Below are positions 9,436 through 19,188 of a stretch of 64,000 nt of DNA, piece by piece. The position numbers and the translations under genes are program-made. This stretch comes from Aurantiacibacter rhizosphaerae (GTDB taxonomy: Bacteria > Pseudomonadota > Alphaproteobacteria > Sphingomonadales > Sphingomonadaceae). Below the pieces are notes generated by a model, which worked only from the letters and a program-made list of their open reading frames with translations, had not been told where the DNA came from and ran no database searches. The DNA lies in contig NZ_WUBR01000002.1 of assembly GCF_009807005.1 (NCBI RefSeq), forward strand, positions 186,001 through 250,000, written 5' to 3'. How positions within the stretch are numbered: the stretch's first letter is position 1; every line of letters begins with the position of its first letter.

Positions 9436-9906
9436 TTATTCCGCGCGCCAGTCGCCGCTTTTTCCGCCGGTCTTCTCCAGCAGGCGCACGTGTTCGATCA
9501 CCATGCCCTTTTCCAGGGCCTTTGCCATATCATACAGGGTGAGAAGCGCGATTGAGGCGGCAGTCAGCGCTTCCATTTCAACGCCGGTCTTGCCCGTAAG
9601 GGCGGCGCGCGCGGTGACCTCCACCGCATCATCCTGAAAAGTGAAGTCCACGCTGACGGTATTCAGTGCCAGGGGGTGGCACAGGGGGATAAGATCACCC
9701 GTCTTCTTGGCCGCCATGATCCCGGCGATTCGCGCTGCCGAAAGCACATCGCCCTTGGGCCCGCTGCCCTCTTTTACCGCCTTAAGCGTTGCGGGCGCCA
9801 TGCGGATGCGTCCACCGGCGGTTGCGCTGCGCACGGTTTCAGCCTTGCCGCCCACGTCCACCATGCGCGCGGCGCCCTTGTCATCAAGATGTGTAAGTTC
9901 ACTCAT
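9436..9906 (-). CDS. moaC: cyclic pyranopterin monophosphate synthase
   Basis: Converts the product of MoaA (3',8-cyclo-GTP) to cyclic pyranopterin monophosphate in Moco synthesis. The 156 residues match the family, with the motifs [14 protein letters not shown] near the N-terminus, [13 protein letters not shown] in the middle and the C-terminal segment around [14 protein letters not shown]. It starts at ATG 9906. Its ribosome-binding region is unusual: a nine-base perfect hairpin ends on the A of the start codon, and the only SD-like bases (AUAGG) lie in the loop. moeA follows after seven bases. Confidence 0.95.
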   Translation of the reverse strand: MSELTHLDDKGAARMVDVGGKAETVRSATAGGRIRMAPATLKAVKEGSGPKGDVLSAARIAGIMAAKKTGDLIPLCHPLALNTVSVDFTFQDDAVEVTARAALTGKTGVEMEALTAASIALLTLYDMAKALEKGMVIEHVRLLEKTGGKSGDWRAE

Positions 9907-9934
9907 CCGGGCGACCTATCGCAGATCGCCCGGA
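9906..9934 (-). promoter_or_regulatory. hairpin abutting the moaC start codon
   Basis: Arms TCCGGGCGA and TCGCCCGGA (nine perfect pairs) enclose an 11-base loop. The last base of the 3' arm is the A of the moaC ATG, and the loop carries AUAGG. It could be an upstream-gene terminator lacking a U-run, or a translation-control structure. It does not resemble the larger Moco riboswitch. Confidence 0.5.
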
Positions 9935-9973
9935 CCGAGCAATAATTACTGGGCAATGATTACCGGGCAATAA

Positions 9974-10354
9974 TCAGCTGCGCAGGCTTTGCGGAACCTT
10001 GCCGCCATTTTCGGCCAGCTTGTCCATGACATGCCGATGCAGCGCGATGTTCTCTTGCGCTGTGCCCGAATAATCATTGTCACCCATCTCGTGCGCCAGT
10101 TCCTTGCGGTTCTCATAGCTGGGATCGAGGCCCACCAGCTTCATGAGATCCACGATCGAGGTGCGCCAGTTCAGCTTGTCCGCACCGTCCATGGCATCGA
10201 GGCGAGCTTCAACGTCGACTTCGCTGATGGCCTCGCCCTTTTCCTGCGCACGGCCAAAGCCGCCTGCGCCCGGAGTGGATGTGGTTTTCGGCGCTTCCTG
10301 AGCCTTTGCTTCCTTGCCGAAAATGGCTTCCTTCATGGAGCTGAAAATTCCCAT
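9974..10354 (-). CDS. DUF3597 domain protein
   Basis: A 126-residue small soluble protein that starts MGIFSSMKEAIFG, the usual beginning of DUF3597 proteins. An Ala/Gly/Pro-rich linker (about 20-45) is followed by a helical domain with the family-like segment DWRTSIVDLMKLVGLDPSYENRKELA-type sequence. The function is unknown. ATG 10354 is chosen over ATG 10369 because AAGGGG lies five to six bases upstream of it. The gene sits between trpC and moaC on the same strand, separated by 82 and 67 bases, so it may be its own unit. A short imperfect 14-base tandem repeat (9945-9972) lies just after its stop. Confidence 0.85.
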   Translation of the reverse strand: MGIFSSMKEAIFGKEAKAQEAPKTTSTPGAGGFGRAQEKGEAISEVDVEARLDAMDGADKLNWRTSIVDLMKLVGLDPSYENRKELAHEMGDNDYSGTAQENIALHRHVMDKLAENGGKVPQSLRS

Positions 10355-10436
10355 TGGTATCCCCTTCATTAGGTTTGCACGACGGTCATCGTCGCATACC
10401 GGGCCAGCATGCGGCGCATTCGGATTGGGAGCAAGT

Positions 10437-11225
10437 CTAACCTTGCAACAATTTGCGCGTCGCCAACTCTACATCTGCCTGACGCATAAGGCTTTCCCCC
10501 ACCAGGAAGCAGCGCACGCCGGACTCTGCGAGGCGCTGGCAGTCATCATGCGTGTTGATCCCGCTTTCGCCCACCAGCAGGGCACCTTCCGGAGCCAGCG
10601 GGGCAAGCCGCGCGGTGGTGGCAATATCGGTGCTGAAAGTCTTGAGATCGCGGTTGTTCACGCCAAGCAAGCGGGACGACAGCTTCGTGGCCGCACGTTC
10701 CAGCTCACGCTCATCATGCACCTCCACCAGCACATCCATGCCAAGATCGATCGCCGCCGCTTCGATCTCTGCCATCAGAGCATCGTCCAGTGCCGCAACG
10801 ATCACCAGGATTGCATCGGCGCCCAGCGCGCGGCTTTCTGCCACTTGCCATGGATCGACCATGAAATCCTTGCGCAAGACGGGCAGGGCGCATGATGCGC
10901 GCGCATCCGTCAGGTAATCCTCATGCCCCTGAAAATAGGGGGCATCGGTGAGGACGGAGAGGCATGCAGCGCCGCCCTTGGCATAATCCATTGCGTGCTG
11001 GTGCGGGCGAAAATCTTCTCTTATCAACCCCTTGGACGGCGAAGCTTTCTTGATTTCGGCGATCAGGCCGAAACCCTCCGCCGCCTTTTCCTCCAGCGCG
11101 CGGCGAAACCCGCGCGGGGCGGATGCGGCTGCAGCAAGCGCCTCCAGATCAGCAAGCGTCTTGCCACCCTTGCGCGCGCGCACTTCCTCGCGCTTCGTCG
11201 CGCAGATTTCATCGAGCTTGTTCAT
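10437..11225 (-). CDS. trpC: indole-3-glycerol phosphate synthase
   Basis: Closes the indole ring in tryptophan synthesis, converting CdRP to indole-3-glycerol phosphate. The 262-residue TIM-barrel protein has the family motifs [24 protein letters not shown] and [12 protein letters not shown], and near the C-terminus LVGESGI. It is not fused to trpF. ATG 11225 is chosen because it overlaps the trpD stop by four bases (ATGA, 11222-11225). Longer alternatives starting at 11246 would overlap trpD further. It is the last trp gene of this operon. Confidence 0.96.
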   Translation of the reverse strand: MNKLDEICATKREEVRARKGGKTLADLEALAAAASAPRGFRRALEEKAAEGFGLIAEIKKASPSKGLIREDFRPHQHAMDYAKGGAACLSVLTDAPYFQGHEDYLTDARASCALPVLRKDFMVDPWQVAESRALGADAILVIVAALDDALMAEIEAAAIDLGMDVLVEVHDERELERAATKLSSRLLGVNNRDLKTFSTDIATTARLAPLAPEGALLVGESGINTHDDCQRLAESGVRCFLVGESLMRQADVELATRKLLQG

Positions 11226-12214
11226 TTCGCCGCCGCAATCCAGCAATCGAGAAGCGCCTTGGCCAGCCCCTTGTCCAGAGCTTCCGCTGCCTCTTCCACG
11301 CCGTCCTCCCAGTTCTCAACCTCGCCAGCCACCATGAGCGATGCTGCCGCGTTGAACAGCACGGCGTCGCGATAGGGGCCGGGCGCGCCCATCAGCAATG
11401 CCTCCAGCGCCTTTGCATTATGCACGGCATCGCCGCCACGGATAGCTTCGACAGGGGCATGGGCAAGTCCTGCATCTTCGGCGCGCACGCGCCGCATCAA
11501 CACTTCGCGGCCCTGCACATCGGCAACCTCGTTGCCTTCGTCCAGGCTCAGTTCGTCCAGCCCCTCATCCCCGGAAACGATGAAGGTGCGTTCCGTGCCC
11601 AGCCGCGCCATCGCATCGGCATAAATGGGAACATAGGCCGGCCGCGCGATGCCGATCAGTTGACGGCGCACACGTGCGGGGTTCGCAAGCGGGCCCATGA
11701 GGTTGAATATAGTGCGCTTTGCCAGCTTTGTGCGAATGGGCTGGATACGCGCCATGGCGGGATGATGATTCTTGGCAAACAGGAAGCATATGCCGATTTC
11801 GCGCAACGTATGCTCGGCAGTCCTGCCCGCGGCATCCATGTCCAGGCCCAGCGCCTCCAGCGTATCTGCCGCACCCGCCTTTGAACTTGCCGCGCGATTG
11901 CCGTGCTTTGCCACAGGTACACCGCAGGCAGCCACCACAAGCGATACCGCGGTGGAAACGTTCAGCGTGTGATGCCCGTCACCGCCCGTGCCGCACACGT
12001 CGATCGCATTATCAGGCGCGGTGATCGGGATGATCCGTTCGCGCATGGCGCGGGCCGCCCCTGCAATCTCTTCCGCATGTTCGCCGCGATCGGACAGATC
12101 GGAAAGGAACCGGGTGATCTCCTCCTCGCCGGGCTTGCCGTCCAGCATGTCGCCAAAGGCGGCTTCCGCTTCCTCTTCGGTGAGAGGGTGTTCGACCGAT
12201 GGCAGCACGCTCAT
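11222..12214 (-). CDS. trpD: anthranilate phosphoribosyltransferase
   Basis: Transfers the phosphoribosyl group from PRPP to anthranilate. The 330 residues include the glycine-rich PRPP loop [15 protein letters not shown], the segment [12 protein letters not shown] and the motif LMGPLANPA. It overlaps trpG upstream (ATGA at 12211-12214) and trpC downstream (ATGA at 11222-11225), so trpG, trpD and trpC are translationally coupled. Confidence 0.97.
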   Translation of the reverse strand: MSVLPSVEHPLTEEEAEAAFGDMLDGKPGEEEITRFLSDLSDRGEHAEEIAGAARAMRERIIPITAPDNAIDVCGTGGDGHHTLNVSTAVSLVVAACGVPVAKHGNRAASSKAGAADTLEALGLDMDAAGRTAEHTLREIGICFLFAKNHHPAMARIQPIRTKLAKRTIFNLMGPLANPARVRRQLIGIARPAYVPIYADAMARLGTERTFIVSGDEGLDELSLDEGNEVADVQGREVLMRRVRAEDAGLAHAPVEAIRGGDAVHNAKALEALLMGAPGPYRDAVLFNAAASLMVAGEVENWEDGVEEAAEALDKGLAKALLDCWIAAAK

Positions 12215-12825
12215 GCCGGCACCTTCGCGTCGATGCCGCAGATGCTGCAGAAATTGGCCAGCAGATCGTGCCCGTACTGCGTCGCGATGCTTTCTGGATG
12301 GAACTGCACGCCGTGAATGGGCAGCTCTGCATGGCGAAAGCCCATGACAGCCGTTCCATCAAGGCCCGGCGTTTCGCTGGTGGCGTTTACGATCAACGTG
12401 TTCGGAATGTCCTCCACGATCAGCGAGTGATAACGCGTTGCCGTGAAGGGCGAGGGCAAGCCTTCAAAGACGCCGCTGTTGTCATGCTCCACAGGAGAGG
12501 TCTTCCCGTGCATCAGCCCGCCGCGCGTGACAGTGCCGCCGAAATACTGGCCGATCGACTGGTGCCCCAGGCAAACGCCCAGTAGGGGGCGCCGCTCATC
12601 GGCGCACGCGGCTACCAGATCGAGACTGATGCCAGCTTCGTTCGGTGTGCAGGGGCCGGGAGAGATCAGAATGCCCGCGGCCCCGGTTTTCAGCGCTTCG
12701 CGCGCGGTGATGGCATCGTTGCGCACCACGTCCACCTTTGCACCCAGTTCCATCAGGTAATGAACCAGGTTGAAAGTGAAGCTGTCGTAATTGTCGACGA
12801 CGAGAATATCCGGCGTTTCGCTCAT
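12211..12825 (-). CDS. trpG: anthranilate synthase glutamine amidotransferase subunit
   Basis: Supplies ammonia from glutamine to TrpE. The 204-residue class I amidotransferase has the N-terminal [16 protein letters not shown], the nucleophile region [13 protein letters not shown] and the His-Glu pair in [11 protein letters not shown] 12825 gives the usual N-terminus; the frame is open to 13017, but that would run into the pip gene. It begins 31 bases after the pip stop and overlaps trpD by four bases. It may also serve para-aminobenzoate synthesis, as in other bacteria with one TrpG. Confidence 0.96.
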   Translation of the reverse strand: MSETPDILVVDNYDSFTFNLVHYLMELGAKVDVVRNDAITAREALKTGAAGILISPGPCTPNEAGISLDLVAACADERRPLLGVCLGHQSIGQYFGGTVTRGGLMHGKTSPVEHDNSGVFEGLPSPFTATRYHSLIVEDIPNTLIVNATSETPGLDGTAVMGFRHAELPIHGVQFHPESIATQYGHDLLANFCSICGIDAKVPA

Positions 12826-12856
12826 GCCCCTGCCTTTGCCTTTCGCGACCGCGCGA

Positions 12857-13816
12857 TCAAGCGGATTTGCCCGCAAGTTGATCGGTTGCGCGCACAAGCC
12901 CGTCGATAATTCCGGGCTCGGACGCACTATGGCCGGCATCGTGAACGATGCGCAGGTCCGCTTCGGGCCAGGCCTTTCGCAATTCCCAAGCGGAGGTGGG
13001 CGGTGTGCAGATGTCATGGCGGCCCTGCACGATAATGCCCGGTATCGTGCGGATCGCGTCGGCGTTGGTCAGCAGCTGGCCTTCCTGCAGAAAAAAATCC
13101 TTCAGGAAGAAACGCGCGCAGATCCTTGCGAAAGGAACGGCCTTGGCGGGATCGGCAAAGCTGTCCAGCAGATCATCATTCGGCAATAGCGTGGCGACAT
13201 TGCCTTCCCACAGGGACCATTCGCGCGCGGCGGCAAGGCGCGTCTCTTCATCCTCGCTGGTCAGGCGATCATGATAGGCTTGCACCAGATTGCCGCGCTC
13301 TTCTTCCGGGATGAGGCCAGTGAAGGCGTCCCATTGCTCCGCCATGATTTCGCTGGCGCCATATTCGTACAGCCAGGATTTCTCTTTCTGCCGGCCCAGG
13401 AAGACGCCGCGCAGCACCAGTTCGCTGGTGCGATCAGGATGGGTCTGAGCATAGGCGAGGGCGAGTGTTGCGCCCCAGCTACCGCCGAATACCTGCCACT
13501 TTTCAAAGCCGCACATTGCGCGCAGCCGTTCCATATCGGCAACGATGCGCCAGGTGTCGTTGTTCTCTATCTCTGCAAAGGGCAGGGATTTGCCGCAACC
13601 GCGCTGATCGAACAGCAGCACATCGTAAAGTTCCGGGTCCCACTGGCGGCGATGATCGGGGCTGATCCCGCCACCGGGGCCGCCGTGCAGCATTACGGCG
13701 GGCTTCGCACCCTTCGTGCCCACGCGCTCCCAATACAGCGAATGCCCTTCGCCAACATCCAGCATACCGCTGTCGAAGGGCTCAATTTCGGGATAAAGGC
13801 CGCGATATTGTGTCAT
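12857..13816 (-). CDS. pip: prolyl aminopeptidase (proline iminopeptidase)
   Basis: Releases N-terminal proline from peptides in the cytoplasm. The 319-residue alpha/beta hydrolase has the oxyanion segment [15 protein letters not shown], the DQRGCGKS motif, the nucleophile elbow [14 protein letters not shown] and a C-terminal catalytic region [10 protein letters not shown] followed by HDAGHS. Its ATG overlaps the stop of the DUF2233 gene (ATGA, 13813-13816). It lies between trpE and trpG in what appears to be one transcript. Proline peptidase activity has no obvious role in tryptophan synthesis, so the insertion is noteworthy. Confidence 0.93.
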   Translation of the reverse strand: MTQYRGLYPEIEPFDSGMLDVGEGHSLYWERVGTKGAKPAVMLHGGPGGGISPDHRRQWDPELYDVLLFDQRGCGKSLPFAEIENNDTWRIVADMERLRAMCGFEKWQVFGGSWGATLALAYAQTHPDRTSELVLRGVFLGRQKEKSWLYEYGASEIMAEQWDAFTGLIPEEERGNLVQAYHDRLTSEDEETRLAAAREWSLWEGNVATLLPNDDLLDSFADPAKAVPFARICARFFLKDFFLQEGQLLTNADAIRTIPGIIVQGRHDICTPPTSAWELRKAWPEADLRIVHDAGHSASEPGIIDGLVRATDQLAGKSA

Positions 13817-14595
13817 TCTGCGCTTTCCGTGTCGGTTACGAGGATAATTGGCCCGATGGATGGGCCGGTATCAAGACGGCCTTTGGCCGGGTCCCAGATT
13901 TGTGAAACGCTGCCATCCAGGAACAAAGCGTTGTTCACCTTCAGCACGTCTCGATACAATCGCGCCAGTTTGCCGAAACTGACGGGTGCCTCCGTGATGA
14001 TGAAGTGCGCTCTGCCTGCGGCATCCACGCCCACGGCATTACGGATCTTGCGGCTGCTGCCATCTGTATCGAAGGCCGGATGCAGTTCCCCGTCGATGAC
14101 AAGCATGGGGCCCGATTGCGTGGCGAACTGCGGCCTTTCCTCGATATCGTCTGCGAAGCGCTGGGTATCCCAAACCCTCCACGGGCCGCTGGCAGTTTCC
14201 CCGAAGAAAACGCCATTGGGCAAAAGGTGGAAATTGCCCGGACCATCGTTCTGGTTGAGCATGCCGAGGCGCTTACCGTCCTCGACATAATAGCCGATAG
14301 GATTTCCATCGGCATCGTACATGCCGCCGTTCATGGCCAGCGCCAGACCGGCAGATTGATCGCCAAGCGCATCGGACAGCGCGCCAAGCGATCGATAGGG
14401 CCGATCGCTGTCTTCAGGCGATAGCGCCATGGCAATGTCATGCTTACCCGGCTGCGCGGTGCAATGGGTGAAGGGAGAATCTTCGAAGACGATCGGCTCA
14501 CAGATAGAAACGCGCTGTTCCTGATCTTCGGCATCGGTGCGAATGGAGCAGGCAGCCGTCGCTATCAGGAGAAGACCAGCGAAGGCACGCCTCAC
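13813..14595 (-). CDS. DUF2233 / phosphodiester-glycosidase-like lipoprotein
   Basis: A 260-residue predicted lipoprotein. The hydrophobic signal ends in TAAC with the lipidated Cys at residue 16. The mature part carries the family features: LALAMNGGMYDADGNPIGYY, PNGVFFGE and a late segment with DGSVSQIW. This fold is shared with the human uncovering enzyme NAGPA, but the substrate of the bacterial proteins is not settled. The start is GTG 14595, overlapping the trpE stop in GTGA, and the stop overlaps the pip ATG. It is therefore translationally embedded between trpE and pip. Confidence 0.85.
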   Translation of the reverse strand: MRRAFAGLLLIATAACSIRTDAEDQEQRVSICEPIVFEDSPFTHCTAQPGKHDIAMALSPEDSDRPYRSLGALSDALGDQSAGLALAMNGGMYDADGNPIGYYVEDGKRLGMLNQNDGPGNFHLLPNGVFFGETASGPWRVWDTQRFADDIEERPQFATQSGPMLVIDGELHPAFDTDGSSRKIRNAVGVDAAGRAHFIITEAPVSFGKLARLYRDVLKVNNALFLDGSVSQIWDPAKGRLDTGPSIGPIILVTDTESAE

Positions 14596-16115
14596 TGGCC
14601 GAACCCCGGCTCGCTCGCCACCTCCACCGCCTCACGCGCGGCGGCGATCAGTGCGCCGGCCTTGTGGCGGCATTCCGCCGCTTCGTATTCGGGAACGCTG
14701 TCTGCCACGATGCCTGCGCCAGCTTGCACATGCATCGTGCCATCCTTCACCACGGCGGTGCGCAAAACGATGCAGCTGTCTACCGATCCATCGGGCGCGA
14801 AATAGCCCACGCCGCCCGCATAGGGGCCGCGCGTTTCCGGCTCAAGCTCGGCGATGATCTCGCAGGCGCGGATCTTGGGCGCCCCGCTGACGGTGCCTGC
14901 GGGGAAGCCCGCAAACAACGCATCGAGAGCATCCTTGTCATCCGCCAGCCTACCCACGACATTGCTGACGATGTGCATCACGTGGCTGTAGCGTTCGATG
15001 CTGAAACTGTCCGTCACGGTCACACTGTCCGCGCCCGAAACACGGCCCACGTCATTGCGGCCAAGGTCCAGCAGCATCAGGTGCTCTGCACATTCCTTCG
15101 GATCGGCGAGAAGGCTGATCTCGTTCGCCTTGTCCTCACTCTCCGTCGCGCCGCGCGGGCGGGTTCCGGCGATGGGGCGCAATGTCACCTCGCCATCGCG
15201 CACACGCACCAATATCTCCGGACTGGAACCGACGACGGCAAAACCGGGCAGATCGAGGAAATACAGGAATGGTGACGGGTTCACCCGGCGCAGCGCACGA
15301 TACAGCGCGATGGGCGGCAGCGGGAACGGGCAGGTGAAACGCTGCGCCAGCACCACCTGGAAAATGTCGCCCGCAGTGATGTAGTCCTTCGCCCGCAGGA
15401 CGATGTCCTTGTAATCTTCGGGGTCCACCACGGCTTCAAGATCGAGGTTCGGCATTTCTGCCAGTCGATCCGCTTCGGGCACGGCTTCGCCAAGCTTGCG
15501 AAGCGTTTCCTCGATACGTTCATTGGCGCGCTCTATCCGTGCTTCGGTATCGATGTCGCCATTGCCCGCATCCGCCCACAATGGCGCGATGACATAAAGA
15601 CTGTCACTCAGCCGATCGAACACCAGCACCAGCGCGGGCCGGGAAAACAGCATGTCCGGCAGATCAAGCTCGCTTTGCGGGGCGCGCGGCAGGGTTTCTA
15701 CAAGGCCAATCGTTTCGTATCCGAAATAGCCGACAAGACAGGCGAGGGCAGGCGGCAGGCCTTCGGGCATGTCTATGCGGCAGGCGTTGGCCAAAACGCG
15801 CAGTTCGGCCATGCTGTCCCCGTCGAGATCATCGAAAGCTTCGCGATCCCGGCGCCATTGTCGATTGATCTGCGCGGTCGCCCCGGTCGCCCGGAACACC
15901 AGGTCAGGATCCAGGCCGAGCAGGCTGTAGCGGCCGCGTATCTCTCCGCCCTCTACCGATTCAAGCAGGAAATCGCCGCGCCCCGGCTCAATCAGTTTCA
16001 GCGCAGCGCCGATGGGCGTTTCGGTATCGGCGACAACGCGCCGCCAGACGAGCGTGTTTTGCCCGCCGGACAGTGCGCTTTTTGCAGCTTCGGCATTGAG
16101 AGGCGATGCAGACAA
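14592..16115 (-). CDS. trpE: anthranilate synthase component I
   Basis: Makes anthranilate from chorismate with TrpG. The 507 residues include the N-terminal Anth_synt_I_N region and the chorismate-binding domain, with motifs IAGTRPRGATESEDKANE, LGRNDVGRV, HVMHIVSNV and FPAGTVSGAPKIRA. The best start is a TTG codon at 16115, giving MSASPLNAEAAKS. The preceding Shine-Dalgarno is weak (AGAGG), and the stop of ppiD lies 12 bases upstream, consistent with translational coupling. I found no trp leader peptide or attenuator in front. Confidence 0.95.
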   Translation of the reverse strand: MSASPLNAEAAKSALSGGQNTLVWRRVVADTETPIGAALKLIEPGRGDFLLESVEGGEIRGRYSLLGLDPDLVFRATGATAQINRQWRRDREAFDDLDGDSMAELRVLANACRIDMPEGLPPALACLVGYFGYETIGLVETLPRAPQSELDLPDMLFSRPALVLVFDRLSDSLYVIAPLWADAGNGDIDTEARIERANERIEETLRKLGEAVPEADRLAEMPNLDLEAVVDPEDYKDIVLRAKDYITAGDIFQVVLAQRFTCPFPLPPIALYRALRRVNPSPFLYFLDLPGFAVVGSSPEILVRVRDGEVTLRPIAGTRPRGATESEDKANEISLLADPKECAEHLMLLDLGRNDVGRVSGADSVTVTDSFSIERYSHVMHIVSNVVGRLADDKDALDALFAGFPAGTVSGAPKIRACEIIAELEPETRGPYAGGVGYFAPDGSVDSCIVLRTAVVKDGTMHVQAGAGIVADSVPEYEAAECRHKAGALIAAAREAVEVASEPGFGQ

Positions 16116-16127
16116 GCTGAGTAGCCT

Positions 16128-18062
16128 CTAGTTGGCCGAGCCGCTGAGCTGCGTGCGCACCGCATCGATCGCAGCATCATTCAGTTCAACATCATAGGAT
16201 GCTTCGGCCGCTTCGAGGAACTGCTCCAGATATTCCGAACCCGCGGCCTCTCCCAGCTGCTGCTGGATTGAGGCGAAGAGCGGGCCGTCCTCGGCAATGT
16301 CCGGCGTTTCGATTTCATCCAGCTCTATCACCAGCCATGCGCTCGTCTCTTCCTGGCGCACGCGCTTCACCGTGCCTTCGGCCATGGAGAAGAACAGCAG
16401 GCTTGCCCGTGTAACCTGACCCTGTTGGGCCACCTGCTGACGGTTCAGGCGCAGCGGCTGCGGGGCGGGCAGTGCCACGTCTTCGGCTGCAACTGCCTCT
16501 GCCAGGGAAGCGCCACCGGCAACGCGCTTTTGGATACGGGCAGAGGCGGCATTGGCGGCAGCCATGCCTTCTGCGCGGCGCCATGCCAGTGTCACTTCCG
16601 GTTTGATCTCCGCCAGCGGGGCCGTGGCGCTGGGAGTAATTTCCGGCACATCGAATACAAGAAACTGCTCGCCCGCCACGATCTCGGTCAGCTCAGGATC
16701 GCTGGCTTCCGGCTTTTCGAAGGCGAAGGACAGCACGCGCGCCAGCTCCTGCGGCGCGGTTTCCTGCGTGCCGTAGATGCGACCATCCGCGGTGAGCGGC
16801 GGCGTGGTCTGGATTTCCAGCCCCAGTTCCTGCGCCGCTTCGGAAAGACTGCGGCCATCGCGGAATTCATCCTCCAGCCTGGCAGTCAGCTCGTTCAGCG
16901 CCAGCCTGCGGCGCTCTTCCTCCAGCTGATCTCGGATAGATGCGCTGGCTTGCTCCACGCTCTGGCCGCTGATCCGGTTCACATTGTCCACCCTCAGGAC
17001 ATACCAGCCAAGATCACCGCGTACGGGGCCGACAAGCGCACCCTGACTGCCATCGAAACCTGCCGCGGCAACCTGCGCGGAAGATTGCGATTGCAGCGTT
17101 CCGCGATCCACATCCGTCAGGTCAGTCGTGCTCAATCCCTTGGACTGGGCCGATGCCTCCAGCGAGACGCCGCCAGCAACCTCGTCAATCACCGCCTGTG
17201 CGGCAGCCTCTGTAGGGACAACAAGCTGGGTAAAGCTGCGCTGCTCGGTGGGTTGGTAAACCTCGGCGTCGCGCTGGTATCGGCGGGCAATCTGTTCCTG
17301 CGTCACCGGCTCAAGATCCCCGACTGCGCCGATATCGAAGGTGGCATAGCGTATTACGCGGCGTTCCGGCCGGACATAGTCCGAACGATTGGCGTCATAA
17401 TATTCCTGCAGCACCGCGTCGCTGGGCTCTCCTTCGGGTGCGAAGGCAGCGGCGGGGATGTTGGCCGCGCTGCCCACGCGGGTATCGTTACGCAGCTGTG
17501 CATAACGGCGCACGAAACTGTCCGGCAACTGGGAGCCGTGGCCAATCGGCAGGACCAGCTGGCGCGCATAAAGGCCCATCGCCAGATCATCACGCACGGT
17601 GGATTCGGTCAGGTTAAGGCGGCGCAGTGCAGCGCGGAAGGTATCTGGATCAAACGTGCCATCAAAGCCTTGGAAAGCGGGGATTGCGATGATCTCGCTA
17701 TCCACCAGCCTGTCGCTCACCCGCAGGCCAAGTTCCTTGCCATATTCCGCGACGGCCGAACGGCTCACCATCTGTTCCAGCACATCATCCAGGCCGCCTT
17801 GCGCGATGAATTCAGCCATCGTCAGCGTGGGATTATTGGCCCGCGCCTGTTGCAGGGCGTTGTTCGCATTGGTGTTCAGCTCGGCTGTGGAAATGCGCCG
17901 ATCGCCCACCACTGCCACGCGATCGCCGCCTGTCACGCTGCCGAACATGCCGCTGTTGGCCACATCGGAACTGGCAAACGCCACGGCGATCAGGCCGAGG
18001 AATGCCAGCGTCACGACGACGCCCACTTTGGACTGGAAGAACCTGCGGAAAAAAGTGATCAT
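16128..18062 (-). CDS. ppiD: PpiD-like periplasmic peptidyl-prolyl isomerase
   Basis: Membrane-anchored folding factor for newly exported envelope proteins. The 644 residues start with a basic N-terminus and one membrane helix (about 12-32), followed by a SurA/PpiD N-terminal helical domain (about 40-240) and a parvulin-like rotamase domain (about 260-365). The rotamase segment is divergent, so isomerase activity is uncertain; chaperone function is likely. The start is ATG 18062. It is divergent from tpiA across 232 bases and heads the trpE-containing operon. Confidence 0.88.
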   Translation of the reverse strand: MITFFRRFFQSKVGVVVTLAFLGLIAVAFASSDVANSGMFGSVTGGDRVAVVGDRRISTAELNTNANNALQQARANNPTLTMAEFIAQGGLDDVLEQMVSRSAVAEYGKELGLRVSDRLVDSEIIAIPAFQGFDGTFDPDTFRAALRRLNLTESTVRDDLAMGLYARQLVLPIGHGSQLPDSFVRRYAQLRNDTRVGSAANIPAAAFAPEGEPSDAVLQEYYDANRSDYVRPERRVIRYATFDIGAVGDLEPVTQEQIARRYQRDAEVYQPTEQRSFTQLVVPTEAAAQAVIDEVAGGVSLEASAQSKGLSTTDLTDVDRGTLQSQSSAQVAAAGFDGSQGALVGPVRGDLGWYVLRVDNVNRISGQSVEQASASIRDQLEEERRRLALNELTARLEDEFRDGRSLSEAAQELGLEIQTTPPLTADGRIYGTQETAPQELARVLSFAFEKPEASDPELTEIVAGEQFLVFDVPEITPSATAPLAEIKPEVTLAWRRAEGMAAANAASARIQKRVAGGASLAEAVAAEDVALPAPQPLRLNRQQVAQQGQVTRASLLFFSMAEGTVKRVRQEETSAWLVIELDEIETPDIAEDGPLFASIQQQLGEAAGSEYLEQFLEAAEASYDVELNDAAIDAVRTQLSGSAN

Positions 18063-18294
18063 CGGTGGTGTCGTTTTCTATGCTGCGGCGCGAGCGGAGG
18101 GATAACGCGCCATGTTTCGCGCCCGCTTTATCCGCCCTGCGACTCTCCCGCAACAGGCAGAGGCAGCTTTCCCGCAAAGTGGAAAACCGGCTTTGACAAG
18201 ATCGTGACGCCAGACTAGCGCGCAGCTATACCAATTCGAGATCATGGCGCTTTCGCGTCGCTCGCCTGAATGAAAATCACGGAAAAATAATCAA

Positions 18295-19059
18295 ATGTCC
18301 AATCGACCCTACATCGTCGGCAACTGGAAAATGCACGGCACGCGGGCCATGCTGGCCGAAGCGCGCGCGATCGATCGCGCCGCGGAGCGGTTGTTGAAAG
18401 TGGAAGTTGCCCTGGCTCCGCCGTTCACGCTGATTCACGCGACGCGCAAGGAAGCCAACCTGATCGGCATCGGTGCGCAAGATGTGCACCCAGCAGATGG
18501 CGGCGCGCACACCGGTGATATTTCTGCCGCCATGGTGAAGGATGCCGGCGCCGGGTTCACGATTGTTGGCCATTCGGAACGCCGCGCCAATCACGGCGAA
18601 ACCAATGCGCTGGTCAAGGAAAAGGCCGACGCAGTAATCGCAGCGGGCATGAGCGTGATCGTATGCGTTGGCGAGACTGAGGCAGAGCGCGATTCGGGCA
18701 AGGCCGAAGGTGTCGTGGGCGATCAGCTTATGGCATCGATGCCCACGGGCGAGGGTGTGGCCGAAAAGGTCACCGTCGCATATGAACCAGTCTGGGCCAT
18801 CGGCACCGGCCGCACGCCCACCGTTGAAGATATCGGCGCCATGCATCGGCATATCCGCAAGATCCTCGGTTCCCTGTACGGAGAAGAAGGCGCGGAAGTG
18901 CGCATTCTCTATGGCGGCTCCGTAAAGCCTGAAAACGCATCGGAATTGCTGGCGGCAGACGATGTTGGCGGCGCCTTGGTGGGCGGTGCCAGCCTTACTG
19001 CGGAAAGCTTCCTCGGTATTATCATGGCGGCTACTGAAACGCAGGATGACAAGTTCTGA
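18295..19059 (+). CDS. tpiA: triosephosphate isomerase
   Basis: Interconverts dihydroxyacetone phosphate and glyceraldehyde 3-phosphate. The 254-residue TIM barrel has the N-terminal GNWKMHG (Lys12), catalytic His93 in VGHSERR, catalytic Glu164 in AYEPVWAIGTG and the phosphate loop LYGGSVKPEN. ATG 18295 gives the standard N-terminus, although the upstream A-rich GGAAAAATAATCAA is only a weak ribosome-binding site. secG follows after 129 bases. Confidence 0.97.
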   Translation: MSNRPYIVGNWKMHGTRAMLAEARAIDRAAERLLKVEVALAPPFTLIHATRKEANLIGIGAQDVHPADGGAHTGDISAAMVKDAGAGFTIVGHSERRANHGETNALVKEKADAVIAAGMSVIVCVGETEAERDSGKAEGVVGDQLMASMPTGEGVAEKVTVAYEPVWAIGTGRTPTVEDIGAMHRHIRKILGSLYGEEGAEVRILYGGSVKPENASELLAADDVGGALVGGASLTAESFLGIIMAATETQDDKF

Positions 19060-19098
19060 TCGTTCCTGCCTGAGAGCCGTGCCTAAAAGCCCTGACTG

Positions 19099-19132
19099 AG
19101 GCCCGCCTCTTGTGACTATCGATAGAGGGGCC
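19099..19132 (+). terminator. possible hairpin after tpiA
   Basis: The sequence can pair GGCC with GGCC and CCTCT with AGAGG around a loop, 40 bases after the tpiA stop. There is a small internal mismatch and no U-run, so it could equally be an mRNA-stabilising structure. Confidence 0.3.
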
Positions 19133-19188
19133 TACATGCTGCCCTGACAAGCTGCCTGTTCCCCCAGAAGAATTGCCAGAAAACCGAC

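Noticed and set aside
9906-9976. Moco riboswitch upstream of moaC
   Set aside because: Only one hairpin is present; the multi-helix Moco RNA architecture is not seen.
16425-18218. Long plus-strand frame opposite ppiD
   Set aside because: Antisense shadow of ppiD with unnatural composition; ppiD has clear domain structure.
18193-18221. TTGACA with a 17-base spacer as tpiA promoter
   Set aside because: The -35 is perfect, but the matching -10 (TAGCGC) is poor and a better CTATAC lies 27 bases away, so I did not list it as a feature.
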